Below, piece by piece: positions 46,955 to 58,118 of a stretch of 64,000 nucleotides of DNA. Position 1 is the first letter of the stretch. Every line of letters begins with the position of its first letter. The notes under the pieces were generated by a model. It did not search any database and was not told where the DNA came from. It was given only the letters and a program-made list of their open reading frames with translations. The translations under genes were made by a program, and so were the position numbers. This DNA comes from Scleromitrula shiraiana (taxonomy: Eukaryota > Ascomycota > Leotiomycetes > Helotiales > Sclerotiniaceae): positions 930,001 through 994,000 of the forward strand of contig JABELC010000009.1 of assembly GCA_028455995.1 (NCBI GenBank), given 5' to 3'.

Positions 46955-48405
46955 ATGGCCTCCAACGGTGCCACAGAAGAAGTCGATCTCTATGGTAAGT
47001 GATAATCAGTTACCGCAAATATTCATTTCTAACTTAAATTATATAGCTATATTAGGGATTAGCAAAACGGCCACACAATCAGAGATCAAGAAGGCATATC
47101 ATAAGGTAACACCCCGCTTCTAGCCTTGCAGGAGTTTTGTATTGATCTTGAATAGGCAGCATTACAGCATCATCCAGATAAGGCACCGGAAGATCAGAGG
47201 GAGGCTGCAGATGAAAAGTTCAAGGGTGTGAGCCAGGCATACGAGATTCTTTACGATGAAGAGAAACGGGAGATGTACGATACTCACGGAATGGCCGCCT
47301 TTGACGGAAGTCGACCAGGTATGGCAGGTGGAGTCGATTTAGATGACATCTTGGCTTCAATGTTCGGTATGGGAGGCATGGGTGGAGGAATGCCACCTGG
47401 ATTCGGAGGTGGACCTGGAGGACCAAGGCGGCCACGAAGAGGACGAGACGAAGAGCAACAATACAAGGTCAAACTTGAAGAACTCTACAAGGGAAAAACT
47501 GTAAAGTTCACGAGCAAAAAGAACGTTATATGCACCCATTGCAAAGGTTCTGGAGGAAAGGAGAAGGCCAAGCCATCGTCGTGCGACAGATGTAAGGGTA
47601 ATGGAGTCACTTTGGGTTTGAGAAGCGTTGGACCTGGACTTGTTACACAAGAGCGGGTAGTATGCGATACCTGCGCAGGAGCCGGTCAGATCTACAAGGA
47701 AAAAGACAAGTGCAAGAAGTGCAAGGGCAAGCGAACAACTTCCGAGAAAAAGCAGTTGGAGCTCTATATTCCGAGAGGCTCTAGACATGGAGAACGTATA
47801 GTACTCGAAGGAGAAGCCGACCAGGTTCCAGATCAAACACCTGGTGATATTGTCTTTAATATTGAGGAGGAAGATCACCCAATCTTCCAGCGCGCCGGAG
47901 ATGATCTTTCCGCTGAACTTAATATTACTTTGGCTGAGGCACTCACGGGGTTCTCAAAAGTGGTTTTGACACATCTCGATGGCCGTGGTATTCATGTAGA
48001 TCACCCTCAAGGAAAGGTTTTAAAACCGGGCCAAGTATTGAAAATTGCTGGAGAGGGTATGCCTCTAAAGAGAAGCGATATAAAAGGTGACTTGTACTTG
48101 ATCGTCAGAATTGAGTTCCCAGAAAATGGTTGGACCGAGGACGAAGCTGTATTTGATAGCCTCAAAAAGATGCTGCCTAAAGCTGCTCCAGGAATTGAAG
48201 CGACCGAAATTGACGAGGTGGAGTACGAGTCAGATGCTGACATTGAAGACGTGAGTACTATTCTGTGGAGTTATTACATTTGTTTCGATGCTAATGCATT
48301 GTTTAGTTCGGCGCCAACTCTGGAGATCCACGGGGCGGGGGTGAGTGGGAGGATGATGATGATGAGGAGGAAGAGGAAGGAGGAGCACAGTGTGCTCAGC
48401 AATAA
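46955..48405 (+). CDS. Type I (class A) DnaJ/Hsp40 with CaaX end, Xdj1-like
   Basis: Exons 46955-46994, 47047-47105, 47156-48250 and 48307-48405 give 430 aa. It is a co-chaperone stimulating Hsp70. The J domain (12-80) has the HPD motif (QHHPDKAP). A Gly/Met-rich linker (about 100-135) follows, then a zinc-finger domain with four CxxC motifs (CTHCKGSG, CDRCKGNG, CDTCAGAG, CKKCKGKR) and the two C-terminal substrate-binding domains (VLKIAGEGMPL). After an acidic run the protein ends QCAQQ; CAQQ fits the CaaX pattern for farnesylation seen in Ydj1/Xdj1 proteins. The long Ala/Glu-rich insertion in the J domain (KAPEDQREAADEKF) and the GVDLDDILASMFG segment suggest Xdj1 rather than Ydj1. Reading through the last intron would lose the CaaX end. 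Confidence 0.92.
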
Positions 48406-48910
48406 GGAGATTGGGCATAGACCGGAGTTAAGCGTCTTCGTTCTGATTTGGAAATGGGTGGCACATTTTGTGGTCTGGGGTTATCTATGACATAGAGCGG
48501 TATTTGACAGTCACTATGATTGTCAAATGAAAGGTTCAAGACATCGGCTTCTTGAAGTTGCACTCTCAGTGTATAATATCATATAAATATCGATCCCGTT
48601 TCTCATCCTAATAATATACAGTAGATCTGGAATTAAAAATGACGATCTTTATGAACCACAATTGAAAGCACACGCATTGACACGTGACAGTGGACGAACT
48701 ACGCTAATTTTGCAAGCCCTAAGATTGTTGCCTCAGGATAATACACCCACAGAAAATTAAGCGATGATTTTAAACAACCAAAAAAGATTTTGAAGTTCAA
48801 TCGGCTCAACCAACGACAACTAACGACAACCCGACGGCAAGGTACGTTGCATTGTCGCCAGCAATTACGATATCACAATCATCTCGATCTCAATACTGAC
48901 ATTTGTTAAG
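48406..48910. promoter_or_regulatory. Intergenic region containing the eL32 promoter
   Basis: 505 bp. It contains CACGTG (48681-48686) and GCCCTAAG just downstream (about 48716), plausible promoter elements for a ribosomal protein gene, though their function is inferred from position only. Direct repeats of CAACGACAACTAACGACAACC type lie near 48812-48830 in the leader. Confidence 0.45.
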
Positions 48911-49636
48911 ATGGTTTCCGCTAAGAAGCACGTTCCTATCGTCAAGAAGCGTATGTCTATTCCCCATCTCGATCCTCGATATTACCCTCTCTAAACGACT
49001 TGTATCAATTGGAATTCGAATACTGTTGGAATTGGCGGACGGCATGGAATTCGAGGATTTATAGAATGACTGATTGACGATTGTTGTTACAGGCACCAAG
49101 CGTTTCCACAGACATCAATCTGATACCTACAAATGTGTTGACCCAAGCTGGAGAAAGCCTAAGGGTATCGATAACCGTGTCCGAAGACGGTTCAAGGGAC
49201 AAATGGTTATGCCATCGGTATGTGGGAACTGGGAAATGGTGGTCGGAATGGTTTTGGAAGCCAATATAAATATATATTGGATTGCTAGGCTGTTTTTGAT
49301 CGACCATACAATAGCGTTCGATTGAACACTGGCTGATGAGGATATAGATTGGTTTCGGTTCCAACAAGAAAACCCGCCACATGATGCCATCAGGCCACAA
49401 AGCCTTCTTGGTTAACAACACCCGCGACGTTGATCTCCTCCTTATGCACAACAAGACCTACGCCGCAGAGTATGTTTGGAGCGAAGTAGAACAGTGAGAA
49501 GAGTATAAACTAACCAAAAACCCTTAGGATTTCACACGCCGTTTCATCGAGAAAGAGAGTTGAGATTGTTGCACGCGCAAAGGAACTCGGAGTTAAGGTT
49601 ACGAACGCAAAGGCAAGACTTACGACCGAGGTTTAA
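48911..49636 (+). CDS. RPL32: 60S ribosomal protein eL32
   Basis: Exons 48911-48950, 49093-49217, 49348-49469 and 49528-49636 give 131 aa, the usual eL32 length. It is a structural protein of the large cytosolic ribosomal subunit. It begins [18 protein letters not shown] and has the family blocks [41 protein letters not shown] and [11 protein letters not shown]. The first exon (40 bp) and the two long introns (142 and 130 bp, the longest in the window apart from that of the NLR) are typical for ribosomal protein genes. I checked both long introns for box C/D pairs and found none convincing. Confidence 0.97.
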
Positions 49637-51582
49637 GTGGATGGGTTTTGTTTGGGCAGTTGCATGGGATAGGAATGTGTTTTCAAGAGCGCACAAGCTT
49701 CGCAGAATTGTAGCAGGAAGCTCTTTGATAAATGAAATCCTCAAAGCAAACATCTGGCCCAATATCTGGCGTGGCTTCCGTGCTAAATTTCAATTGTTTG
49801 CTGTTCTACGACTTCTCATTCAGATCGAAGAAAATCGCTTGTCCATGGACTTTTTATGCTTGAAGGATCTCGGTGTGTGGGAAGCGATGAGAAAATCTTG
49901 TGAACAATTTCAAGCCATCCATCTACCACTTGCCAAGTTTGTGATTCTCTACTCGGCGTTTCTCCATCTCAAATCGCACAAGGCCATTCGATTTTCTTCT
50001 CATACCAGCCACTCTTATTCCTGAGCTCTCTTTTGTTCACATCCTCTCTCTACTCTATACACACAGATCGCTCCAATTGGATTATCCAAGCTAAAAGTTT
50101 ACTATCCATCTCTTGCCCTTAAATTTGACCTCTTCTTTTTATTCCGCACGTGCTACGTAGGTATAATTTTAGTATTGATCCATGCTTGATCAAACTTGCC
50201 TATTGCATACCTCCCCCTTTTCTGAACTAGTATGCATCCAGTAAGTACCAAATTAAAACTTTCTTTCTTTATCTACAATAAGTAAAACTTTTATACCTAT
50301 AGCTAGGCAAGTAGGTATACTAGCAACGTCATACAATGCCGAGCTCGGGTTGATTCTCCCGGGGGACGGCCCGAACTTCTGGTTTGTTATCCGAGGTGGT
50401 AAGTGATATCTATATCAAGCTTTACAATTTCGAATGTAAGACTATAATATCCTTTCGTTTGCTATAATACTATATATTCGCAGACCATCGCTAACCCCTT
50501 CTTTCCTTCCTTCCTCCAATGCATTCCAACTGGGTGGGTATTAAACACCACTAGCGAATCGAAATTTCCTAACTTAGTGTGGTTCTTAGTTCCAAACTTG
50601 AAGTCTGGGGAATAAGGCTCCATGCTATGGCTAATTTTCTGGTACAAAACAGAAAGTGTTGGTAATATTGATGATGTTCAGATACTTGTGGTGTGCTTTG
50701 CATTCGCATCGTCCGTCACATATACCTAATTCCTTGCCGGTGCTGTGTCGTGTGAGGGTTCATCGATAGTATCATACATCTCTACTTTTACTTCAATGGA
50801 ATGGGTACTCATGTAGTCTCCGTTCCATGTATAATAGACACATACATCAATTGATTTAGGCCATCACAGTCACGTTACAATACTTACTATGCTATAGTAT
50901 GATGAAATATGTGCTCCATGCTAAATTAGACTCCTTCTATGGCACTATATCACTTACTCTTTCACATATCCAACCTAATAGAGTTAGCTCGAATTAGTGC
51001 ATCATTGATTTACACCTTTGTGCTAGTAAGCGCAGATGATGCCAAGAGAGTGCTGGCTGCCAATACATGATACCCATTTATCATCCATCTAGCATCGTGG
51101 AGAGGAACATATGTGAGATTCGTCGAGCTCATTGATGCCAGAAGAACCTTACTTCCATTGAAATATAGATTTCTATTTTGCATATATAACTGGTCGACAG
51201 TAGTAATCTAGATAGTTGTATGGAGCTAGTCGACAAGCTCCTTAGATTATTTCGTCATCGATGAACTCCGCACACTTGTTCACAATGTACTATACACTAC
51301 TAGAGTTTGAGTGTTTTAGACCATTTCCTTAGTCGCTACCACTCTTTAGATACTTTTTCTCGCACGTAAGATATTCTTCTGCTCATATTTCTCTTCTTGA
51401 TCAGCTCAGTTCACTCATCTACTTTCGTTTCGAGACTTTTGCTTCAATACCTTCGTTATAACATATCTCAATTCATATAATATTTAATTGTCTACCTTTC
51501 CAAGGTATTCTTTACTCTGTATAATCTTTTAATATCTACCACCTCTACTATTCCTTACTACAAAGATCTTACCTTACTTAAT
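49637..51582. other. Intergenic region
   Basis: About 1.9 kb. An open frame overlapping eL32 exon 4 and extending to 50024 is in another frame and has no family resemblance. A GC-rich patch (50339-50378) holds CTCGGG...CCCGGG and could form a stem, but no tRNA cloverleaf is possible. Otherwise AT-rich without genes. Confidence 0.45.
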
Positions 51583-52110
51583 ATGAAGCCCAATCTTTAC
51601 CTCGCGGCGCGCAAATTAGTCCACCCATGGGAGTATGTTCCCCCCAAGAGACAGGAAAAGATACTTACCGTTCGCGCCAATCCCGTTCCTGGAATCTACG
51701 GTATGTATGGTGGTGCTACTTACCTCGTTGCAGTCAGACAAGTTGCAGGTCAAAAAGATACCGAGCGCATTTTCAATCCATATGACGCATACACTACTCT
51801 CAGCAACACCAAGCGCTCTCCAGCTTGTAGACATCTCGAAACAATAATAGCAAACGGAGAATTTGATGCGCGAAGCCACCCTACTAAACTTACCAGATGC
51901 AAAGGCCTCTCTGTCTGCGATCTTGGTGGCTACAAATACCTCCGTCGGCCACTCAAAGTCGAATATAACAACATCCTTCGACGATGGATGTTCAGTAATG
52001 AGATGGAATACCGACATGTCAAGATCAAAATGCTTGAAGATCATTCCACAAAACCTCGAACGGCTCACTTCTTCACCACCGACGATTGCGACGTTTTTAG
52101 CTTTCTCTGA
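51583..52110 (+). CDS. Unrecognised basic protein, probably truncated by in-frame stops
   Basis: An ATG-started frame of 175 codons (MKPNLYLAARKLVHPWEYVPP). The sequence is protein-like: KRQEKILTVRANPVPGIYG, YGGATYLVAVRQVAGQKDTE, NPYDAYTTLSNTKRSPACRHL, RRWMFSNEMEYRHVK. After the TGA at 52108 the same frame continues with equally protein-like sequence (HVNKHGKTEIL, a TAG, then MYERFWCWAPEENYQLRLM and a Lys/Arg/Glu helix) to a final TGA at 52282-52284. Without the two stops the product would be about 233 aa. A 195-codon open frame on the opposite strand (52203-51616) is Cys/Phe-rich and looks like an antisense shadow. I do not recognise the family. Confidence 0.5.
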   Translation: MKPNLYLAARKLVHPWEYVPPKRQEKILTVRANPVPGIYGMYGGATYLVAVRQVAGQKDTERIFNPYDAYTTLSNTKRSPACRHLETIIANGEFDARSHPTKLTRCKGLSVCDLGGYKYLRRPLKVEYNNILRRWMFSNEMEYRHVKIKMLEDHSTKPRTAHFFTTDDCDVFSFL

Positions 52111-52284
52111 CATGTCAATAAGCACGGAAAAACCGAAATCCTCTAGAACCATAAGGGGATGTATGAGCGATTTTGGTGTTGGGCCCCAGAAGAAAATTAC
52201 CAATTGAGGCTCATGACGAAGCGCGAAGATGAAAAGAAGAGGGAAGAATTGGCACGTAGGAAGGTGGAAGTGATTATTTCATGA

Positions 52285-53725
52285 AAGTTGTTAGATGCGT
52301 ACAGGGGACTCACAGGCTTTAGAGTACTCCCAATGCTCAATACCACACATTTTGTACATAATCATCTAGATATATAATGTCTAAACTTGGATTTAATCTT
52401 CATAATTTCTATTTAATGGATTCATACTGACTTTTGATATTGAAAGAACATCTTTCCTCCTTCACGTGATACAGAATTAATCAATAGTACTTAATACTCT
52501 TAGATCAAAGTACGTAGAGGCTTCATTTGAATTGCCCCGGTGTCCAAGTAATTATTGAATTATCCACTTTGCCTAACACTGCTGTAAGTAGCCATTAGAT
52601 GAAATCATACTTAGATCCGAAGTAATAGAGCAGGCTGTTCCACGAAGAGCCTTAAGTATGTCTAAACGCCTGGGGTCTATATGATTTTTCAATCAGTTTG
52701 TTGTAAATGTCTGTATAAGATACAGATAATCAAATAGTTCTGAAGTGACTTAGTTGTAAATGTCTAGATAAAATATAGACATTTGTAATATGTGTATATG
52801 TGTATGGTGATTGTACATCAACTGAACGGACATTCAGACTCACATCGTTTCCTATATTCAGACGAACTTATCTAAATATAACATCCACTAGACGCTCTTC
52901 TATGGCAGTTTCCACAATTTTTGTTTGAGGGCTCGCCAGAATTTTAGGGGCTCTTAAACAATACGATACAACAGATGAACTCCTGTTTGAAGTATGTGTT
53001 GGAGATGAACATTGAAGGAGTAGGATTCATAAGTACTGTACAACATACATAATACCAACATAATATCTCTGAAACGATCAACATGTTATAATTGTGAAGG
53101 CATTTCGTGAACTCACTTGAGCAATATGACATCTGTACTCATTGCGTAATCATTGAAGTTAAAATATACTTGGAACCCCCCTGGATAGTTTGACTTGACT
53201 AGACTTGACACTTATAAGTCCGAGACCAAGCATCTTTTCATCCCTCTTTTCTCATGCTTTCATTCAACTTATCTATACTTTTATGTTCAAGTCTCAGCAT
53301 AAAATCAATGTGAAGGAATTTCATGTTTTGTGGCTTCAATGTATTGAGCTTGAAATAGAGATGAAAAAGTTATTAGGTTTTGTTTGTCGGTAAGAACAGG
53401 GATGAAGGAATGCCGTTGACATGGTTACTTGAAAGGGATCTTGTCTGCCCTGCGCCTTACTGATATTACTTAAGACTTAAGTAACTTGCCTTGCTTGCTG
53501 AAATTCACTTTCACTATGCAGTTGATGGAAAGGGAGATCATAAAGACCCCTCGTATCGATTCGTTATCAAGTCAAGTGGTCTTACCTCCTCTCAAGAAAT
53601 TTTGTTCGTTGTTTTTTTGTTAAGGTTAAGGTCACAATTCAGGTCACCAATTCTACACATGTTACAAAGCATTTGTCTTGAAATATAAGCAGGACTCGAT
53701 TCACCAATACCAAATACATTGTCTC
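52285..53725. other. Intergenic region with hairpin-forming repeats
   Basis: About 1.4 kb of AT-rich DNA. Two related copies of AGTTGTAAATGTCT followed by near-palindromes lie at about 52700 and 52752. No gene is seen. Confidence 0.45.
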
Positions 53726-54495
53726 ATGATCTCAACACCGGACGAACTCATGTCTACAACAATAACACTTGCGATGTCGCAGACGCCAGGAATGGAAGGT
53801 TCTTGTCCGAATTGCGGAAATTCAATACAAAATCATTCGGAGATCACATTAGATGCGCAGAAACAAATTGAGGAATTACAAGCTCAAGTAAAGTTGTTGA
53901 CGGAGAAAGCGACTGCAGCAGGTAGATTCTTACACATCAAACACTCAATTACCAGAGACTCACAAGACGTTATATAGTTGATAAATGGGCGGATTATGAG
54001 GACGAAATCGAGCAACTTAAGAAGGCGCAATCACATTTAAGTACCGATCCCCCGCGCGCGACAACACCAACACAAGAGAGGACCACCCCCGAGCAAACTG
54101 GTGGCAGTCCAGGTCGCTTCTCATATTTACCTGTTCAAAACCGACTTTCATCCCTTCTATCTCGAAAATCAACCCCAAATCTGCAAGCTCCCCCTACACC
54201 GAAAACTCCTTCGACAACAGAATTGGTAGCAGCTCTGACAAGGGAACAATCTTTACGACAGGCAGCCGAAGGGAAGCTTAGTGAAGCAAGTGGGGAGCTG
54301 GAAGAGTTGAGTGCTCAGCTATTTATGCAGGCAAATGAGATGGTGGCCACGGAGAGAAAGGCAAGAGCAAAACTCGAAGAGCGAGTTGAAGTCCTGGAAA
54401 GAAGGGATGGGGAAAAGAGAAAGCGGCTGGAGAGGCTTGAAGGCGCGGTACAGAGAATTGAAAGAGTGCGGGGCCTCCTGTCACTGGAACGATGA
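53726..54495 (+). CDS. Sec2-domain protein (Rab GEF)
   Basis: Exons 53726-53921 and 53978-54495 (phase-1 junction) give 237 aa. Two in-frame ATGs (53726, 53750) are possible; the first is used. An N-terminal CPNCGN pair is followed by a coiled coil (LDAQKQIEELQAQVKLL). A Pro/Thr-rich linker (about 95-150) leads to a second coiled coil with ELEELSAQLFMQANEMV, the core of the Sec2/Rabin8 GEF domain, which opens the nucleotide pocket of Sec4/Rab8 GTPases in exocytosis. It is much shorter than yeast Sec2 (759 aa) and lacks the long C-terminal region, as in a group of short Sec2-domain proteins in filamentous fungi. The next gene starts 187 bp downstream on the same strand. Confidence 0.82.
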
Positions 54496-54682
54496 TAAAT
54501 GCGATCATGGCAACCCGATTCCTACAACCCATTTGGAGACCCGACAACGTGGAGCTCGGATTATCAACAGAGGTTTAATCAAATACGTGAGCATACGACA
54601 AAAAGTCGCAATATTCAGGCAGAAGAAGAGGTCGTATAAAGCACAACCTGTTACATCTAACTCTCTAACATCAATAAGAAAG

Positions 54683-55021
54683 ATGCCTCTCTTCCATCAT
54701 CCGCAACCTGCGGGCTTCCGATATACAGCATCACGGACCCAACCACGATCACTCTCGAATCGTCTCCCCACAGCGAGATTCCGCGACGTCTACAGACCAG
54801 CCTATCTACCCGCCGCTTCGGAAATGGAGATATTTATAACAGAGCTATGGAAGGATTTTCTTCTGGAGCCTACTCCTTACCTGGTCATATCCGCTATGCT
54901 CTACTTGGGCATATTTATGATTTTCGTGCAGTATTATTCTACTATGTGGAATATTGCTTATTTGTTTTTTCAACTTATACCATGGGATGACGACTTTGGT
55001 GCTCCAGGATATCAATTTTGA
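54683..55021 (+). CDS. Small single-span membrane protein, unrecognised
   Basis: ATG at 54683, 112 aa, no intron. A Pro/Arg/Ser-rich N-terminus (about 45 residues, FHHPQPAGFRYTASRTQP) could be a mitochondrial presequence. A short helix MEIFITELWKDFLLEP comes before a hydrophobic stretch TPYLVISAMLYLGIFMIF that continues hydrophobic to about residue 98. The tail is acidic (PWDDDFGAPGYQF). An open frame extends upstream into the Sec2 gene in another frame, but that part looks like an antisense-free shadow, so the internal ATG is preferred. I do not recognise the family; a small subunit of an organellar membrane complex is one possibility. Confidence 0.55.
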   Translation: MPLFHHPQPAGFRYTASRTQPRSLSNRLPTARFRDVYRPAYLPAASEMEIFITELWKDFLLEPTPYLVISAMLYLGIFMIFVQYYSTMWNIAYLFFQLIPWDDDFGAPGYQF

Positions 55022-55299
55022 TTTTACGATGGGTGCATATGTTTATGGCGCGGAGCTTTGCTAGAAATGATACCCTGCTTGTCTATGTATTTGTTCTAGA
55101 CTTTTATACCCCAGTGGAGGTTGTTTTATTTTATCTCACCATTAATAACCAGAAACATATGTTTAAAGTAAAACCATAAAACGTGGTGACATGGTATCCA
55201 TTTTGCGTAAACTAAATAAACCCGTCGCTAAAACAATGCCAGCTTTCATATCAATCAAACCACGCCGAAACATAGATAGATCCTCTCCAATACCTCTCC

Positions 55300-56062
55300 T
55301 TATTTCCCAATAGTCAAAAACAACCTATCTCCCACATCTCCCAAGCCCGGCTTAATCATACCCTTGTCAGTGATGCTCTCATCAACACCCGCACACCAAA
55401 TCTCGGTTCCCTCAGGCCACTCTCCAGCCGCCTTTTGCAAACCCGGTAACGCAGCCAAAACACTCATCACAATGATTTTCTTAACACCCCATTCCTTCAA
55501 TGTTTGAATAGCAGCTGCACATGTACCTCCTGTAGCAATGACCGGATCGAGTAAGATAGCTAGCTCGGAAGCGGAGGAATTCGGTGCGTTGGAGGGTGTG
55601 TTGGCGGCGGGGCGGTGGTAGGGAAGATTGTTGTAGTATTCGACGGGTTCGAGGGTGGTTGGTTCGCGGAAGAGGCCAAGGTGGTGGATTGGCTGCGGGG
55701 TGGGTAGGATGGTTTGGATGGCATCGAGCATGCCGAGGCCGGAGCGGAGGATGGGGATTATGGAGATGCTGTGGGGGGTGATGGTTGTGGTCGTGTATTC
55801 ATAGCCTAGGTGAGTTTTATCCTGTTTGGCAGTTAGATTAGATTTTCAAAAGGGAGAAAAAGAGGGGGAGGAAGGAAACACGTACGGAGGGTCCTTTGGA
55901 GACGGTGAGACCGGCGGCGGTGGCTTCACATCCTATTATTAGGGAGATTTCATGAATGAGAGCTTTAGTTTCACGGGTGTTGGTGCTGCTTGATCGCAAT
56001 TGAGAGAGTTTGGCTTGAAGGCATGGGTGAGTGGAAACATGAACGTTGGATGGGAGAGTCAT
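55300..56062 (-). CDS. FUR1: Uracil phosphoribosyltransferase
   Basis: Exons 55886-56062 and 55300-55821 (64 bp intron) give 232 aa, a little longer than the usual 210-220. It makes UMP from uracil and PRPP in pyrimidine salvage and is the enzyme that activates 5-fluorouracil. The N-terminal TRETKALIHEISLIIGCEA and ISIIPILRSGLGMLD are standard UPRT blocks. The PRPP-binding loop is LLDPVIATGGTCAAAI, and the uracil-binding C-terminus reads GVDESITDKGMIKPGLGDVGDRLF. A Pro/Ser/Ala-rich insert (RPAANTPSNAPNSSASE) sits just before the PRPP loop and accounts for the extra length. The gene is divergent from the fluoride exporter. Confidence 0.95.
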
Positions 56063-56561
56063 CTTTGAGGTAGGTATGTATCAGAGGAAAGAGACACAGA
56101 TAAGATAGAAGGGAATAGATAAATGTAGGAAGACAAGTTAGTTCTTATGATTCTCCTTTCTTTGTTGTTTTGTAATATTCAAAAGTGGATGATTGTACTC
56201 TTTTCAATTCAAATATTTATCGTGCGTGTGCCCTTTGTATGCGGTGTGTTGTATCTATGGTTATATGTACCTTAAGTACTTACTACCCATAGATAAAGAA
56301 ACCGAAACCCAACCCAACCCCCCAAGCAGCCGAACGAACCCACTTTCTTATCTGATCGCCTTATCAGGAACGTGCTGAGTACCTGGAGAATGTATTTTAT
56401 GATTTTACTTTTTAAAAAAAAACGGGCACTACTCTACTCAAGTACTTTTTCCAAGGTTATGAATCATAATTTCCGGAGCCATGAAGCGCGCGAGCGAATA
56501 CTAAAAAATTTTAATTCAATGGACTTGAACTGGCATTGATGAAAATTCAAACAAACCATTG
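56063..56561. promoter_or_regulatory. Bidirectional promoter region
   Basis: 499 bp between FUR1 and FEX1 starts. It contains an A9 run near 56413-56421 and AT-rich DNA. No specific element was assigned. Confidence 0.5.
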
Positions 56562-58118
56562 ATGATAGCATCGTCGGGTACCACCGAAAGGGGTACAATT
56601 CCGATGAGCGAGGAACCACCTGCGAATAGTAACCTCAAGCTTGACGATGATACTGCACCAGTACAAAAGGGAGATGGGATTCAATCACAACAGATAGACT
56701 CCTTACAAAACAGTCGAATGGCGCAGAGCAAAAATCGACCACGATCGAATCAGCAGGAAAGCGAATATGATATCCCAGATAATTACGCAAACCTAGATGA
56801 ACTTGCCACACCGTCGCCTGTCGAGAATCCTCGAGAAGGGCCCTTATATCAACATGAATCGCTAGAGGAGGCGAGGAGCAAAGAGCGGGAATATGAAAGA
56901 AATAAGCAAGAACAGGAAGCTAAACGTGGAGGCAAACCTGCCGAAGAAGAAGAGGTTCGAAAACACGAAGTTTCAACCCATGCAACGCAGTTATATACTA
57001 TATCATATTTAATCATATTTTCGATACTTGGCACACTTGCTCGACTAGGTCTACAGGCTCTCACTTTCTATCCCGGTGCTCCAGTTGCGTTTAGTGTGTT
57101 ATGGGCGAATTTCGGTGGAAGTTTGTTGATGGGATTCTTGAGCGAAGATCGAATGTTATTTAGGGAGGAATGGGGAACTCCGACGTATGATCAGAAGCTC
57201 CGAAAATGGAAAGCCCAACCTAAGGATGAAGAGAGTGGCTCGGGATCGGAGCAGACTTCTGATTTACAGGCTGCCAAGAAAGCTCATGCCGCGACGAAGA
57301 AGACTATTCCGTTGTATATTGGTCTTGCAACGGGTTTCTGCGGCAGTTTTACATCTTTTTCGTCTTTTATTCGTGATGTTTTTCTCGCGCTATCAAACGA
57401 TTTACCTACGCCGCTAAACCACCCACAAGATTATAGTCCAGTTCAAGCATCTACTACGTCTACAGTGAGTCGCAATGGTGGGTACTCATTTATGGCTCTC
57501 CTGGCTGTCATCATCACTACAGTGTCTCTGTGTATGGCAGCATTGTTCTTCGGTGCTCACCTTGCCATATTGCTCGAACCCTATACTCCTAGTTTCCCGT
57601 TCAAAATATGTCGCAAATATCTCGATCGTCTAGCGGTTCTCTTGGCATTTGGTTGCTGGATTGGAGCCATCTTCTTGGCTATTTTCCCACCAGATAGGAA
57701 TGATTCGCCTCCTGAAATATGGAGAGGTCGGACCGTTTTTGCCCTTGTGTTTGCACCAATTGGTTGTCTAACACGCTTCTACGCGTCTATATATCTCAAT
57801 GGAAAGATACCTTCGTTTCCATTAGGTACGTTCGTCGTTAATATGTTTGGAACTGCGATTCTGGGGATGGCATACGATTTACAACATGTGCCGTTAGGTG
57901 GGGTAGTAGGATGTCAGGTTTTACAGGGAATTGAAGATGGATTATGTGGTTGTTTGACGACGGTCAGTACTTGGGTTAGTGAGTTAAGTACATTGAGGAG
58001 GAGGAATTCCTATAGGTATGGGCTTGCGAGCGTGGTTGGTGGGCTATGCTTGTTGATTGTTATTATGGGGAGTATGAGATGGACAGATGGATTTGGCAAA
58101 TTGTTATGTACGAAATAA
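56562..58118 (+). CDS. FEX1: Fluoride export channel, two-domain eukaryotic type
   Basis: Single exon, 518 aa from the ATG at 56562. FEX proteins are two fused CrcB/Fluc domains in the plasma membrane that let fluoride out of the cell. The first 140 residues are hydrophilic, Glu/Lys/Gln-rich. The first CrcB half has WANFGGSLLMGFL and GFCGSFTSFSSF; the second has NMFGTAILGMAYDL and GLCGCLTTVSTWVSEL. These are the expected pore Asn/Phe motifs, with the second half keeping both. A Lys/Asp-rich loop separates early spans of the first half. The hydrophilic N-terminal extension is longer than in yeast Fex1 (375 aa), as in other filamentous fungi. Confidence 0.93.
   Translation: MIASSGTTERGTIPMSEEPPANSNLKLDDDTAPVQKGDGIQSQQIDSLQNSRMAQSKNRPRSNQQESEYDIPDNYANLDELATPSPVENPREGPLYQHESLEEARSKEREYERNKQEQEAKRGGKPAEEEEVRKHEVSTHATQLYTISYLIIFSILGTLARLGLQALTFYPGAPVAFSVLWANFGGSLLMGFLSEDRMLFREEWGTPTYDQKLRKWKAQPKDEESGSGSEQTSDLQAAKKAHAATKKTIPLYIGLATGFCGSFTSFSSFIRDVFLALSNDLPTPLNHPQDYSPVQASTTSTVSRNGGYSFMALLAVIITTVSLCMAALFFGAHLAILLEPYTPSFPFKICRKYLDRLAVLLAFGCWIGAIFLAIFPPDRNDSPPEIWRGRTVFALVFAPIGCLTRFYASIYLNGKIPSFPLGTFVVNMFGTAILGMAYDLQHVPLGGVVGCQVLQGIEDGLCGCLTTVSTWVSELSTLRRRNSYRYGLASVVGGLCLLIVIMGSMRWTDGFGKLLCTK

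Noticed and set aside
49560..50024. 154-codon plus-strand frame
   Set aside because: Its first part overlaps eL32 exon 4 in another frame and the rest lies in the 3' flank; no family resemblance.
50339..50378. GC-rich stem resembling a tRNA T-arm
   Set aside because: The loop does not match the T-loop consensus and no cloverleaf fits upstream.
51616..52203. Open frame of 195 codons on the minus strand opposite the 51.6 kb ORF
   Set aside because: Composition is Cys/Phe/Val-rich as expected for an antisense shadow, and the plus-strand translation is much more protein-like.
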